A stretch of DNA of 64,000 nt from CAKZNE01 sp963976435. GTDB taxonomy: Bacteria > Bacteroidota > Bacteroidia > Flavobacteriales > Schleiferiaceae. Numbering within the stretch: position 1 is the first letter of the stretch; every line of letters starts with the position of its first letter. The translations under genes were made by a program, and so were the position numbers. Location of the stretch: assembly GCA_963976435.1 (NCBI GenBank), contig CAXBKQ010000002.1:131223-195222 (forward strand), written 5' to 3'. Shown one piece after another: positions 51,299-61,200 of the stretch. The notes under the pieces were generated by a model, which searched no databases, was not told where the DNA came from, and saw only the letters and a program-made list of their open reading frames with translations.

Positions 51299-52372
51299 AT
51301 GAAAGTACACAACTTTTCTGCCGGTCCTTGTATTTTAGCACCGGAGGTTTTAAAACAAGCATCCGATGCAGTTTTAAACTTTGACAACCTTGATTTATCA
51401 CTTCTTGAAATTAGCCATAGAAGTAAAAACTTTGTGGCAGTAATGGACAGAGCAGTGAGCCTTGTAAAAGAATTATTAGAAGTTCCTGAAGGATATTCTG
51501 TTCTATTTTTACAGGGAGGGGCAAGTTTAGAGTTTATTATGGTGGCCTATAACCTTATGAAAAATGAAGGAGGAGTTGCTGCATATACTGAGACTGGAAC
51601 TTGGGCGAAAAATGCCATCAAAGAAGCTAAAAGGATTGGAGAAGTTAAAATTGTTGGTAGTTCCAAAGAATCCAATTTCAACTTTATTCCAAAAGGATAT
51701 GATATTCCTACAGATGTAGATTATTTTCATTGTACCTCTAACAATACCATTTTTGGTACCCAGATGAAATCCTTCCCAAACCCAGATTGTTTGATGGTTT
51801 GTGATATGTCTTCTGATATTTTTAGCCGTAAGGTAGATGTCTCCAAATTTGACCTGATATATGCCGGGGCACAGAAAAACATGGGGCCTGCTGGTGCAAC
51901 ATTGGTAATTGTTAAAGATGAAATTCTTGGTAAATCTGGTAGAGATATTCCTGCTTATTTAGACTATCAAACCCATATCAATAAGGATTCGATGTTCAAT
52001 ACTCCACCGGTATTTTCAGTCTATGTTTCAATGTTAACTCTGGAATGGCTAAAAGCCAATGGTGGAATTTCTTGGATAGAAGAAAGAAACGAACAAAAGG
52101 CGGAACTAATTTATTCAGAAATCGATAAAAACCCTTTATTCCAAGGAACAGCCGAAAAAGAAGACCGTTCGAATATGAATGTTTGCTTTTTATTGAAAGA
52201 TGAAAGTTTGAGTGAAGAGTTTGACAGTATGTGGAAGGCGGCTGGAATAAGTGGAATAAATGGACATAGAAGTGTTGGAGGTTATAGAGCGAGTTTGTAC
52301 AATGCCCTTCCTCTTGAAAGTGTAAAAGCTTTAACTGATGTGATGTCCGAATTAGCCCAAAAACATGCTTAA
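51299..52372 (+). CDS. serC: Phosphoserine aminotransferase
   Basis: The enzyme has 357 residues from the ATG at 51299 (MKVHNFSAGPCIL, the usual family start); the TTG at 51266 adds 11 residues that overlap the likely promoter. It is a class V aminotransferase with LFLQGGASLEF, DMSSDIFSRKVDVSKFDLIYAGAQKNMGPAG (PLP Lys in the AGAQKN motif) and a final NGHRSVGGYRASLYNALP. It makes phosphoserine for serine and also serves pyridoxine synthesis. serA follows after 16 bases. Confidence 0.96.
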   Translation: MKVHNFSAGPCILAPEVLKQASDAVLNFDNLDLSLLEISHRSKNFVAVMDRAVSLVKELLEVPEGYSVLFLQGGASLEFIMVAYNLMKNEGGVAAYTETGTWAKNAIKEAKRIGEVKIVGSSKESNFNFIPKGYDIPTDVDYFHCTSNNTIFGTQMKSFPNPDCLMVCDMSSDIFSRKVDVSKFDLIYAGAQKNMGPAGATLVIVKDEILGKSGRDIPAYLDYQTHINKDSMFNTPPVFSVYVSMLTLEWLKANGGISWIEERNEQKAELIYSEIDKNPLFQGTAEKEDRSNMNVCFLLKDESLSEEFDSMWKAAGISGINGHRSVGGYRASLYNALPLESVKALTDVMSELAQKHA

Positions 52373-52388
52373 TCGCAAATAAATAATT

Positions 52389-53348
52389 ATGAGAATATTA
52401 GCAAATGATGGTATTTCACCATCTGGAAAGAATAAACTTGAAGAGGCTGGATTCACTGTAGATCTGACCAAAGTAGCACAAGATCAATTAGAATCTTATT
52501 GCAAAGAGCATAATGTAGAAGCCATTTTGGTGAGAAGTGCTACAAAAGTTCGCCAAGATCTAATTGATGCCCTTGAAGGTCAATTAAAACTAATTGGTAG
52601 AGGAGGTGTAGGAATGGATAATATTGATGTGGATTATGCCAAATCTAAAGGTATTCACGTAATCAATACTCCAGCGGCAAGCTCTAGATCTGTAGCAGAA
52701 CTTGTATTTGCCCACCTGATGGGAATGGTTCGTTTCCTTTTTGATAGCAACCAAAAAATGCCATTGGAAGGAGAGACCAATTTCAAAGTATTGAAGAAAA
52801 ACTATGGAGGAGGTTCCGAATTAAAAGGTAAAACAATAGGAATAATTGGCCTGGGAAGAATTGGTAGAGAAGTAGCAAAAATGGCCTATGGATTAGGGAT
52901 GAATATTGCAGGTCATGATGCCTATTTTAAAGAGCCCTTCGATTTAGAAATGGAATTTGCAGATGGTCAAAGTTTGAAAACTCAAATAAAACCAACCTCA
53001 ATGGAGGAAGTATTAAAATCTTCAGATTTTATTACAGTTCATATTTCTGGAGCTGGCCAAAGCCTTATTGGCGCCAAAGAAATAGCCATGATGAAAGACA
53101 ATGCAGGTATTATTAATACCGCTAGAGGTGGAGTGGTTAATGAAGAAGCCCTTTTAGAGGCTTTGGAAGACGGCAAACTTAAATATGCCGGATTGGATGT
53201 TTTTGAAAATGAACCAAATCCAAAAATCAGCATTTTGATGAGCCCCTACACAAGTCTAAGTCCACACATTGGAGCGGCAACTATGGAAGCTCAAGACAGG
53301 ATAGGCGAAGAATTAGCTGATCAAATTAGCAGCCTTTTAAAAAATTAA
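52389..53348 (+). CDS. serA: D-3-phosphoglycerate dehydrogenase-type 2-hydroxyacid dehydrogenase
   Basis: The 319-residue NAD-dependent dehydrogenase has the nucleotide fold GIIGLGRIGREVAKMA, the substrate Arg and Glu regions in INTARGGVVNEEALLEAL and DVFENEP, and a catalytic His in LSPHIGAAT. It lacks the C-terminal ACT domain of E. coli SerA, so serine feedback of the classic type is not expected. Together with serC in one operon it forms the serine branch, which supports the serA call over other hydroxyacid dehydrogenases. Confidence 0.88.
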   Translation: MRILANDGISPSGKNKLEEAGFTVDLTKVAQDQLESYCKEHNVEAILVRSATKVRQDLIDALEGQLKLIGRGGVGMDNIDVDYAKSKGIHVINTPAASSRSVAELVFAHLMGMVRFLFDSNQKMPLEGETNFKVLKKNYGGGSELKGKTIGIIGLGRIGREVAKMAYGLGMNIAGHDAYFKEPFDLEMEFADGQSLKTQIKPTSMEEVLKSSDFITVHISGAGQSLIGAKEIAMMKDNAGIINTARGGVVNEEALLEALEDGKLKYAGLDVFENEPNPKISILMSPYTSLSPHIGAATMEAQDRIGEELADQISSLLKN

Positions 53349-53352
53349 AGAA

Positions 53353-53383
53353 AAAAAAATCTCGCTAAGCGAGATTTTTTTTT
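53353..53383 (+). terminator. Rho-independent terminator of serC-serA
   Basis: ATCTCGC (53359-53365), loop TAA and GCGAGAT (53369-53375), extended by A/T tracts, end with a long T run. It lies just after the serA stop. Confidence 0.88.
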
Positions 53384-53505
53384 GGGGTAACACCCAACTC
53401 TTTTGAATTTCATTCCGTTACCTATATAAGATCGAAACTTTTTTAAAAAGTTGGATTTTTATTTTTTGATTTTAAAATCGCAAAATCAAAGGGGAAAACA
53501 AAAAC

Positions 53506-53565
53506 GTTATAATACTAGGTAGGGTTTCCTAACCCTATCTGGTTTTTATACCTTCTAAAGTTTAA
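53506..53565 (+). repeat. Hairpin repeat, copy 1
   Basis: GTTATAATACTAGGTAGGG, a short loop and CCCTATCTGG form an imperfect stem with two G-T pairs, followed by TTTTTATACCTTCTAAAG. The flanks GTTATAATA and AAGTTTAA and the core TATCTGG recur in copy 2. Confidence 0.55.
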
Positions 53566-53897
53566 ATTTCCGTAAAAAAAACATTCCACACCATACCGAT
53601 TAACCAATTATTTGGTTAAACATCTAATAATATCCAAGGGTTCTTAGGCTAAATACCGATTTATTTTTTGCCGAAATCTGGAAATTTAGAAAAATAGTTT
53701 TTTCAAATTACTGGAAGCCAAGCTCTAATGAAAAGCTCATGGATTTTTATCTTTTTTTTTGAAAAAAATTGAGAATTCACCCAACCGATTTTCGCTTTTG
53801 ATCGTCTTCTTTACCAGCACATCTATTCTCATGTGATGGGCGATAATTATTTATTTTATGTTGTAGGGGTACGGCATAAATAAAAGGAAAGCTAAAT

Positions 53898-53946
53898 GTT
53901 ATAATACCAGATAAATTCTATCTGGTATTATTTCTTTAGAAGTTTA
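53898..53946 (+). repeat. Hairpin repeat, copy 2
   Basis: ATAATACCAGATA (53901-53913), loop AATTC, and TATCTGGTATTAT (53919-53931) form a perfect 13-bp stem followed by TTCTTTAG. It shares GTTATAATA, TATCTGG and AAGTTTAA with copy 1, in the same order. It may act as a terminator or as part of an RNA. Confidence 0.6.
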
Positions 53947-53977
53947 ACTGAAATTAAAAAGGTTAACTTGGATTTGT

Positions 53978-54020
53978 AAAAATACCCTTAGCTTGTAAAC
54001 AGAAGCTGAGGGTATTTTTT
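53978..54020 (+). terminator. Terminator with no gene upstream
   Basis: AAAATACCCTTAGCTT pairs with AAGCTGAGGGTATTTT around a small loop, with one G-T pair, then a T run. It points rightward, and no protein gene ends here, which suggests a non-coding transcript. Confidence 0.75.
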
Positions 54021-54125
54021 TGCTAAACTTTCTAACAAAGCTTTCGTTAAAACCTCCTCTTCCTCCTAAATCAAACACTTCATTCTTTATTAATTTTAGC
54101 ACTTCTAATCCAACGATGACCTAAG

Positions 54126-54779
54126 ATGAATTTTTCCTCAATCAAAAATCTAGTTCTATTCGCCATTCTAATTTTTACCATTGGATCTTGTGCTAGTAGT
54201 TCAAAAACACTTGTTAATGTAAAATGTGTATATACATTTCAGGATGTGGCGAATGAGTTGGATCAACAGAAACTTGAAAACGCTATTGTTTCTGTTATAG
54301 GCTCAGATTTTAAAAAAACAGGTTCAGACTCCAACCCTACCTATACATTTGTGGCAAAAAATGCAGCGCAAATAGATGAGATCCACAATAATATCAAAAA
54401 CCTAAAGAGCGGTAAAGACAAGGAGAATATTCCAAGTAAAATATTCAATAGCACCGCCAACCAAGGCTCAGCCTTTTATATGGAAAAACCAGAATATCAT
54501 GTAACCTATGGTTCTATAGGCCTTCAAGCTAAGGTGGAGGTAATTGTAAACTTTAAAATTACGCCTGGCAGTAAATTATGGTATAAACCCCAGGATCAAA
54601 TGGAAATTGATATTACAGATAAGGTAGATAAGAAGGGAAATGTGAAATTTGCCACCAAAATCACCAAAAACCAAGAATATATATTAGGTCGCACTTCCTA
54701 TAAAGGTGCAGAGCGATTTATTCAGGTAAATATATTTACAGGAGAAGTCTCGGAAATCAATCAAAATCAGTACCGCTAG
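54126..54779 (+). CDS. Uncharacterised lipoprotein
   Basis: The 217-residue protein has a lipobox (TIGSCAS, Cys22). The mature part has short alpha/beta elements, a DUF-like start (VKCVYTFQDVANELDQQKLENAI), many Lys and Asn, and later strands KVEVIVNFKITPGSKLWY. No family is recognised. It precedes the LiaF-like gene by 134 bases and is not clearly in its operon. Confidence 0.65.
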   Translation: MNFSSIKNLVLFAILIFTIGSCASSSKTLVNVKCVYTFQDVANELDQQKLENAIVSVIGSDFKKTGSDSNPTYTFVAKNAAQIDEIHNNIKNLKSGKDKENIPSKIFNSTANQGSAFYMEKPEYHVTYGSIGLQAKVEVIVNFKITPGSKLWYKPQDQMEIDITDKVDKKGNVKFATKITKNQEYILGRTSYKGAERFIQVNIFTGEVSEINQNQYR

Positions 54780-54913
54780 GAAATTGAAATTTTACTTACC
54801 TACGATTTTATACAGCTCACCGACTTCAACTATTTCGTTCACCTAATTCTACTTGCAAACCCAACAGACTGGTGCTATGTTTGGATCATCAATTAACAAT
54901 CAAACTATAAGTG

Positions 54914-55645
54914 ATGACTGAGGAAATAAAAACCAGAAGAAGTAGAAAAGGAATGTTTACAGGCTTGCTCATCTTAGTGGCAGGTGTTATTTGGCTGTTG
55001 GACAATATGGGATATTATGCCCCATCTTGGCTATTCCGTTGGCCAATGATTTTAATAATAGTAGGGATTTTCTCAGGCTTAAATGATGGGTTCCGAAGAC
55101 CAGTTACTTGGATTCTAATTGGAATCGGTACTGCTTTTACTCTTGGCGATATTCTGTATATACCCTTTAATTTATTCGAATATTTTTGGCCTATGATGGT
55201 CATCCTAATTGGATTGATCATCCTAATTAGACCCAAAAAGGAAAAGGTAATTAAAAACCACTTCGACGGCAGTACCACGGTGAAGGATGAAGAAGAATTT
55301 GAGAAGGGAAATTTGCTAGATGGTTTGGCATTATTTAATGCAACGAAAAAGAATATCTTTTCCAAAAATTTTAAAGGAGGAGAAACGGTAACAGTTTTTG
55401 GAGGTACAGAAATTAATCTACTTCAAGCAGATTTTGAGAAACCAATAACGATTGAAGCAGTTGTTGTATTTGGCGGATTAAAACTTATTGTACCCCAAAA
55501 CTGGGATGTAAGAATTGAAGCCACAAATATCCTAGCTGGTATCGACGATAAAAGATCCTCCTCCATCCAGGTTCTACCAGAAAATAAAGTTCTAATCCTC
55601 ACTGGAATTGTTGTTTTTGGCGGCATTGATATAGTGAGTTATTAA
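54914..55645 (+). CDS. LiaF-like/DUF5668 membrane protein
   Basis: This protein has 243 residues from the ATG at 54914 (a GTG at 54911 is also possible). Four hydrophobic helices (about 15-120, from LLILVAGVIWLLDNMG) precede a charged linker and a C-terminal beta-domain with regularly spaced strands, such as GGETVTVFGGTEINLLQADF and EAVVVFGGLKLIVPQNWDVRIE, which resembles the LiaF/YvqF cell-wall-stress domain. It lies just upstream of a LytS/LytTR pair; in Bacillus, LiaF restrains such sensing. The role here is inferred by analogy. Confidence 0.8.
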   Translation: MTEEIKTRRSRKGMFTGLLILVAGVIWLLDNMGYYAPSWLFRWPMILIIVGIFSGLNDGFRRPVTWILIGIGTAFTLGDILYIPFNLFEYFWPMMVILIGLIILIRPKKEKVIKNHFDGSTTVKDEEEFEKGNLLDGLALFNATKKNIFSKNFKGGETVTVFGGTEINLLQADFEKPITIEAVVVFGGLKLIVPQNWDVRIEATNILAGIDDKRSSSIQVLPENKVLILTGIVVFGGIDIVSY

Positions 55646-55663
55646 GAAAAAGAGAAACCAAAC

Positions 55664-55717
55664 CGATCTCAACCTATTTATCTGAATACTATTCGGATTT
55701 TGGGTTGAGATTTTTTG
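55664..55717 (+). terminator. Rho-independent terminator after the LiaF-like gene
   Basis: ATCTCAACC (55666-55674) pairs with GGTTGAGAT (55703-55711), with a smaller inner stem between them, then a T run. It would end the LiaF-like transcript before the histidine kinase gene. Confidence 0.75.
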
Positions 55718-55751
55718 TAGCTTTTCATTCGCATAAAATAGCCCTTGAATA

Positions 55752-56792
55752 TTGAATGTAAATCCACTAATTTATAAAAGAAATACCTCCTACCTCCTCC
55801 TTGCACTCTTTGTTGCTGGGGCATTGCAAATAACAGGAAGTGTAAAATTTCTCAACCAAAACTCATTTTTCAGTCTCATTGATGCTTCCATAAACTGGAT
55901 TTTTATTGGACTGATCATTTTCTTCATCACCAACACTCTTTCCTTTTATCATCCTAGAAACGGAAAAATTGCTCTGAGCTTAATAGCACCAACTATTTTA
56001 TCTTATTTAAATTTAGAAATATGCCAGTTTTTAATTGAAAGTATTATTTCCGATGAAGGCTATTTAGAATTTGTAGAATCCAGTAAATTTTACAGGTTTA
56101 CAGTGATGTTTCTAATCCTGCTCGCCTGTACAATCATTAATTTAATTTGGTATCAGTTAGGTGAAAAGCAAGAAAGTATTCGAAGAAATGAGGAAGTTGC
56201 TACACTGGCCAAGGATGCAGAATTATTTAAATTAAGACAGCAACTTCAGCCACATTTCTTGTTTAATAGTTTAAACTCCATAAACTCACTTATTGGGAGT
56301 AGACCTGAAGTGGCAAGAAGGATGGTCCAACAATTATCCGACTTTCTCAGAGGAACTGTAAATCGAAACGATCAAAGTATCGTTCCTTTAAAAGATGAAT
56401 TGGAATACCTTAAATTGTATTTAGATATAGAGCAATTTCGTTTTGGACATCGATTAAATGTAGAATTCAATTACGATGATGAAATTCTTGAAATTAAGGT
56501 TCCTACGCTAATACTTCAACCTCTTTTGGAAAATGCTATAAAATTTGGTTTATACGGAACGGTAGGAAACATTAGTATTTTCGTAGATATCAAAAATGTA
56601 AATGGAAATTTACACTTCCATATTCAAAATCCATATGATGAAGATACTCAGGCACCCAAAGGGACTGGGTTTGGATTAAAATCTGCCCAAAGGCGTTTGT
56701 ATTTAATTTATGGAAGACAAGATTTGCTACAAACAAGCAAGGAGAATCAAAAATTTAATTTGTATTTAAAAATCCCAAGAAGTTATGATTAG
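55752..56792 (+). CDS. LytS-type sensor histidine kinase
   Basis: The 346-residue kinase has four membrane helices in the first 150 residues, a short coiled coil and a His_kinase domain with the phospho-acceptor in LQPHFLFNSLNSINSL. The ATPase part has LILQPLLENAIKFG (N-box) and GTGFGLKSAQRRL. The start is a TTG at 55752: an in-frame stop lies just upstream and no ATG fits. It overlaps the response regulator by eight bases. Confidence 0.9.
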   Translation: MNVNPLIYKRNTSYLLLALFVAGALQITGSVKFLNQNSFFSLIDASINWIFIGLIIFFITNTLSFYHPRNGKIALSLIAPTILSYLNLEICQFLIESIISDEGYLEFVESSKFYRFTVMFLILLACTIINLIWYQLGEKQESIRRNEEVATLAKDAELFKLRQQLQPHFLFNSLNSINSLIGSRPEVARRMVQQLSDFLRGTVNRNDQSIVPLKDELEYLKLYLDIEQFRFGHRLNVEFNYDDEILEIKVPTLILQPLLENAIKFGLYGTVGNISIFVDIKNVNGNLHFHIQNPYDEDTQAPKGTGFGLKSAQRRLYLIYGRQDLLQTSKENQKFNLYLKIPRSYD

Positions 56793-57519
56793 GGTCCTTA
56801 TTATAGATGATGAGCCACTGGCTTGTGAACTCATTCAAGAATACCTTGGGGATTTTGTCGATGTTAAAGTAATAGGCTTTTGTCATGATGGCTTTGATGG
56901 CTTAAAATCCATACAGGAAAATCAACCAGATTTGGTGTTTTTAGATGTTCAAATGCCAAAGATTAATGGATTTGAAATGTTAGAAATCTTGGACAATCCA
57001 CCTGCGATTATCTTCAGCACGGCTTTCGACCAATATGCCATTAAAGCTTTTGAAGCGAATGCTGTAGATTATTTATTGAAACCCTATGATAAGGTAAGAT
57101 TTAAAACCGCAGTGGATAAGTTCCTTAATAATCCAACAAACCATTTTAAGGAATCAAAATATATCGCTGATCTCGGGCTTCAACAAAAGGAACAGAATAG
57201 AATAGTGCTAAAAGATGCGGGGAAAATTAAAATTATTCCCGTAAAAGACATCATTCATCTAGAAGCTGATGATGATTATGTGAAAATATATTCCATTTCC
57301 GGAAAGTATCTGAAAAAGAAAACTCTACAATTTTATGAAGATGGGCTTTCCAAAGAATTATTTTGCCGGATACATCGCTCACATTTAATAAACCTCTCCT
57401 TTTTAGAAAGGATTGAAGCCTACGAGAAAAATAGCCATATTGCCCTCCTAAAAGATGGCTCAAAAATTCCAATTAGTAGAAGTGGATTTCAAAAAATAAA
57501 GAATATGCTTCATATTTAA
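56785..57519 (+). CDS. LytTR family response regulator
   Basis: The 244-residue regulator has a receiver domain at 1-120 with IIDDEPLA, Asp54 in VFLDVQMPK, Thr in IIFSTAF and Lys in LLKPYDK, then a LytTR DNA-binding domain at about 135-240 (IHLEADDDYVKIYS, FCRIHRSHLINLSFLERIEAY). It overlaps its cognate kinase. The neighbouring LiaF-like gene suggests cell-envelope stress as the signal. Confidence 0.93.
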   Translation: MIRVLIIDDEPLACELIQEYLGDFVDVKVIGFCHDGFDGLKSIQENQPDLVFLDVQMPKINGFEMLEILDNPPAIIFSTAFDQYAIKAFEANAVDYLLKPYDKVRFKTAVDKFLNNPTNHFKESKYIADLGLQQKEQNRIVLKDAGKIKIIPVKDIIHLEADDDYVKIYSISGKYLKKKTLQFYEDGLSKELFCRIHRSHLINLSFLERIEAYEKNSHIALLKDGSKIPISRSGFQKIKNMLHI

Positions 57520-58218
57520 TCTGCAGCTATTTAAACAATTCCGTCAAGCCTTTTCCTTATCCCTGGGATTTAGATTAAGACAAATTGTTTACAAAATTCA
57601 AGGGAAATTCATTCATCCTCCAACAGCTCCCTCATTTGTGATAATCCATTTCACAAACCCTTATTGCCCCTTTTATTTATCACTTTCCATCTTGTTATTA
57701 GGCCATTCTTTTAAAATTATTTTTTTATCAAATTAGTTAGATAGAAACAATTCCTTTATTTGTTAAGAAAAGGCATACACCCTCTTTATCAATCACTTAA
57801 GAAAGAAATTACTTCCGAGCGATTCAACATTCAAATTGCCAATGTTTTTCCCCTTACAGCAAATTTAAAGGGATGAGTTTTTATCTAGCAGCTCTCTCCT
57901 TCGCTTATACGATTGTGTTTGTTTTTAATAAATCCAACAGAGAAAATTCCCTATAAATAATGCCATTTTAATCCAAGTAACATTTTCAAACCCTAGTAAT
58001 AAACTTTAGAATTTTTTCTAATTTCAGAAATGAAAACTCGAAAAAGATGAAGTCAATTACAAAAAAAATCAACCTAATCCTCTACTTCCAATTGGCCCCT
58101 AAAATTTCAGATAGGCCCCAACTAAACCCGAGATCTTCCATTCCTTAAGCTTGGGAATTACTATTAATTACACCAGTATTAAAAAGTCCTAATTCAAACT
58201 TTTTAAAAATTAATAGTC
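57520..58218 (+). other. 699-bp intergenic region
   Basis: No gene can be supported. A short frame at 57873-57956 (27 codons, hydrophobic first half) is the only one with a peptide-like look. The last part is the upstream region of the large secreted protein. No strong hairpin or repeat is seen. Confidence 0.5.
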
Positions 58219-61200
58219 ATGAAACACCTGAAAATAATCAGCCCTCTACTTTTTCTTTTATTAATAAATAATCAACTATTCTCACAATTTAATCATATTG
58301 GATTTCAAGTTCCAGACAGCATTTTCAATGATCATCCCTTTCAGCAAATGGATACCTCATCCTTATTAAGCAGCGCTGTACTTTGGGATAGGATTAATCC
58401 CAATTTTGATTTTGAAAGCTTTCAAGGATTTAATGATGCGGAAGCTAGCAACTCACAAATTTTTAATCAATCATATATAGACATCCATTCAGCCTTTATA
58501 AACCCCTTGCCTCTTAATTATGATCAATTTCTGGAAGAATATGAAAACCAGGTTCTAGCGCATAATGCCCTCCCCATAGCATCTTATAGCATAGAATACC
58601 AGAAAATAAAAAGCCATGCCCTCGATAGTGCTTTAATAAGCATAGTAGATAGTCAATTCGTAATAGGGCCGAATAAAAGTGAGAATCCAATGAATACCCA
58701 ATATTTATGGCAAATTTCAAGTGTAGCGGACCTTGTTCCTAATCAAGAAGTATTCAGGGTGGTTTTTCCAGAGGTTCTTAGCATCAACAATTTGTCTCCT
58801 TCTGAAAACTTCACCCAAATGAGCGTTGATTTTGACGATGGCTTAGGTTATCGAACCGTATTCTGGGATAGTATTATTGATGTACAATACAATGATGAAC
58901 CAGGCACTGAAAAGCTGGTAAAAGTAAAGTTCAGCAATCCTTCAGGAAGCAACAGCTTTGCATTTTTAAAATGGAAAACCACAAGTACAAATTCTTGCCA
59001 ACCCCCTCTAGATGACGCTCCATGGCCAGGACATATAATGACCTATCCCTATACTACAATAATTAATAATCAAATTCATGTCAACCAAAGCACAACGCTC
59101 AGTGTTAATAATTTAATCGAAGCAAGCATTCCCTATAAGGGTGAAAAGGCCTTGGGAAAGGCCTATATCAAATATAGAAATTCAGCCCCCGCAAATAATA
59201 CCCAATTTGATAAACCGATGATTTTTGTGGAAGGCATAGACTTCAGTCCACCATTTTCAAAATTCAATTCGAACTCTCAAACTCAATTTAATCCATATCA
59301 GGATAGTGAATGTTTAGGAGATGTAGGCTGGCCAACTCTTTGGGGCTGTGATAGTAAATATCCATTTCAAAAAGCACCAGCTTATTTAGACTCTCTATTG
59401 AATGAAGGATATGACATAATTATGCTTGACTTCTGGGATGGAGCTGATTATATACAAAGAAATGCCTTCCTTTTAATTGAGTTGATCAATAGAATAAATC
59501 AGAACAAAATTGGGGAAGAGCAAATTGTAATTCTGGGTGCAAGTATGGGGGGACAGGTAACACGTTGGGCATTAAACTATATGGAAGAAAATGAAATGGA
59601 CCACTGTGTAAGGCTATTTTGTTCTTTTGATAGCCCCTGGAAAGGTGCACATATTCCATTGGCCTTACAAAGTTTTCTAAAATATATGGCAGAGGATGGC
59701 AATAAGTCTCTTGCCCAAGGGAGATTGAAGGATTTACGAAGGCCAGCAAGCAAACAACTGATATTATATCATATTGATGAATGTGACGATCACTTTTCTA
59801 CAAAAAGCCTCTTTGGAACGAAAAAATGGAATGTCAGCTATAACTTTCCCAACCTACAAACCTTTGCTACTCATTCCCTATTCGACCAATTCTACCAAGA
59901 AAATATAGACATGGGAGATTTTCCAAAAAACTGTCGAAATGTGGCAATTGCTAATGGGAATAATCTGGGATTAAGAGATTTTAGCAATGGCCAGCAGTAT
60001 ATAAATTACGATCAATCCTGTTTTGGTTTTAAAAACAAAGCAAAACTTTATGCAGAAGGAGCCGGCAACAATATTATCTCTGAACTAAACACGGCCATAC
60101 CATTTAAGGAGGTGTGGGAAAAACGGTATAAAACCTTTAACACCCATAAATTAGATAATTCACCTGGGGGGTACAGAAGTGATTTTTCGGAAGTGAAAGC
60201 AAGTCTCATAGCAGCACTTGCAAATTATGGATGCTACCACAATCCAAGTTTAATACGGAGTAATGCAACTTTTATTCCCGTCGTTTCCGCATTGGCTCTA
60301 AGCAATAATGATTGGGATTACAAACTTAAAGGACAAGTTGGAGAATATTCCTGCTTTAAATCCGGAATTACTCATTTTGAAGGATATATAGCCGCTACAA
60401 ATAATGAAGAACATGTTGAAGTAAGTGATGAAAATATGTCTTGGTTTTTAGATCAAGTGAGAAAAGGAGAGAAAAAACTTGAAAATCACAATGGTGGAAT
60501 CTTAGTCAAAACCTGGAACAACCCACTAGAAAATAAACATATCGGAGGCTTAGAAATAAATTCCGGCGGCAGCCTATATATTAATGCCAATCGTCCTATA
60601 TATGATGAAGCACCAAAGCCATATGCCAAAAATTTCCCACCTCAAGGAGGAATAGCAAAGGTGATTATCGGAAATCCATGTAATTCAAACAACACCGTGA
60701 ATATTAATAATGGTGGGAAGTTGATATTAGGTGATAATAATATTCAAAATATAGATGGAAATAACCAAGCTGAAGTTCACATTGCAAAGGGAGCGATAGT
60801 TAATGTTAATAATGGTGGACATATTTTCATCCATGAAGGTTCCAAGCTAATTATCGACAAAGGAGCCAAGCTATCCATTAAAGCCGGTGCTAGTATAGAG
60901 CTATTATCATTTGGAAATATTATCGTAGAAGATGGAGGTGAATTAGAATATTTTAAAGATGCAGATTTTGGACTATTGGATAATGATGCGAATATTCACA
61001 TTAAGGGGAAATTGGTGGTAAGATCCAATGCTACCTTTACTTTCAGAGGGCAGGGAAAACTTATATTAGATCAAAAAATTCCTTGGCTATTAGATAATAA
61101 GGGAAACCCTTATTTGGATCTAGCCAATTACATGCAAATTGATTCTGGTGCCAAGTTTAAATTAATGGGCAATTCACCCATGGACAAGTCCAAAACCCTT

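Larger units (their letters stand above)
53386..54125 (+). other. 740-bp hairpin-rich non-coding region
   Basis: No reading frame with coding character is seen. It holds two related hairpins (53506-53565 and 53898-53946) and a strong terminator (53978-54020). The longest small frames, such as one of 15 codons at 53836, are not convincing. A small RNA or a decayed gene is possible. Confidence 0.6.

Noticed and set aside
53836..53883. 15-codon frame MGDNYLFYVVGVRHK in the non-coding region
   Set aside because: It is too short and isolated to support as a gene; the region is better described by its hairpins.
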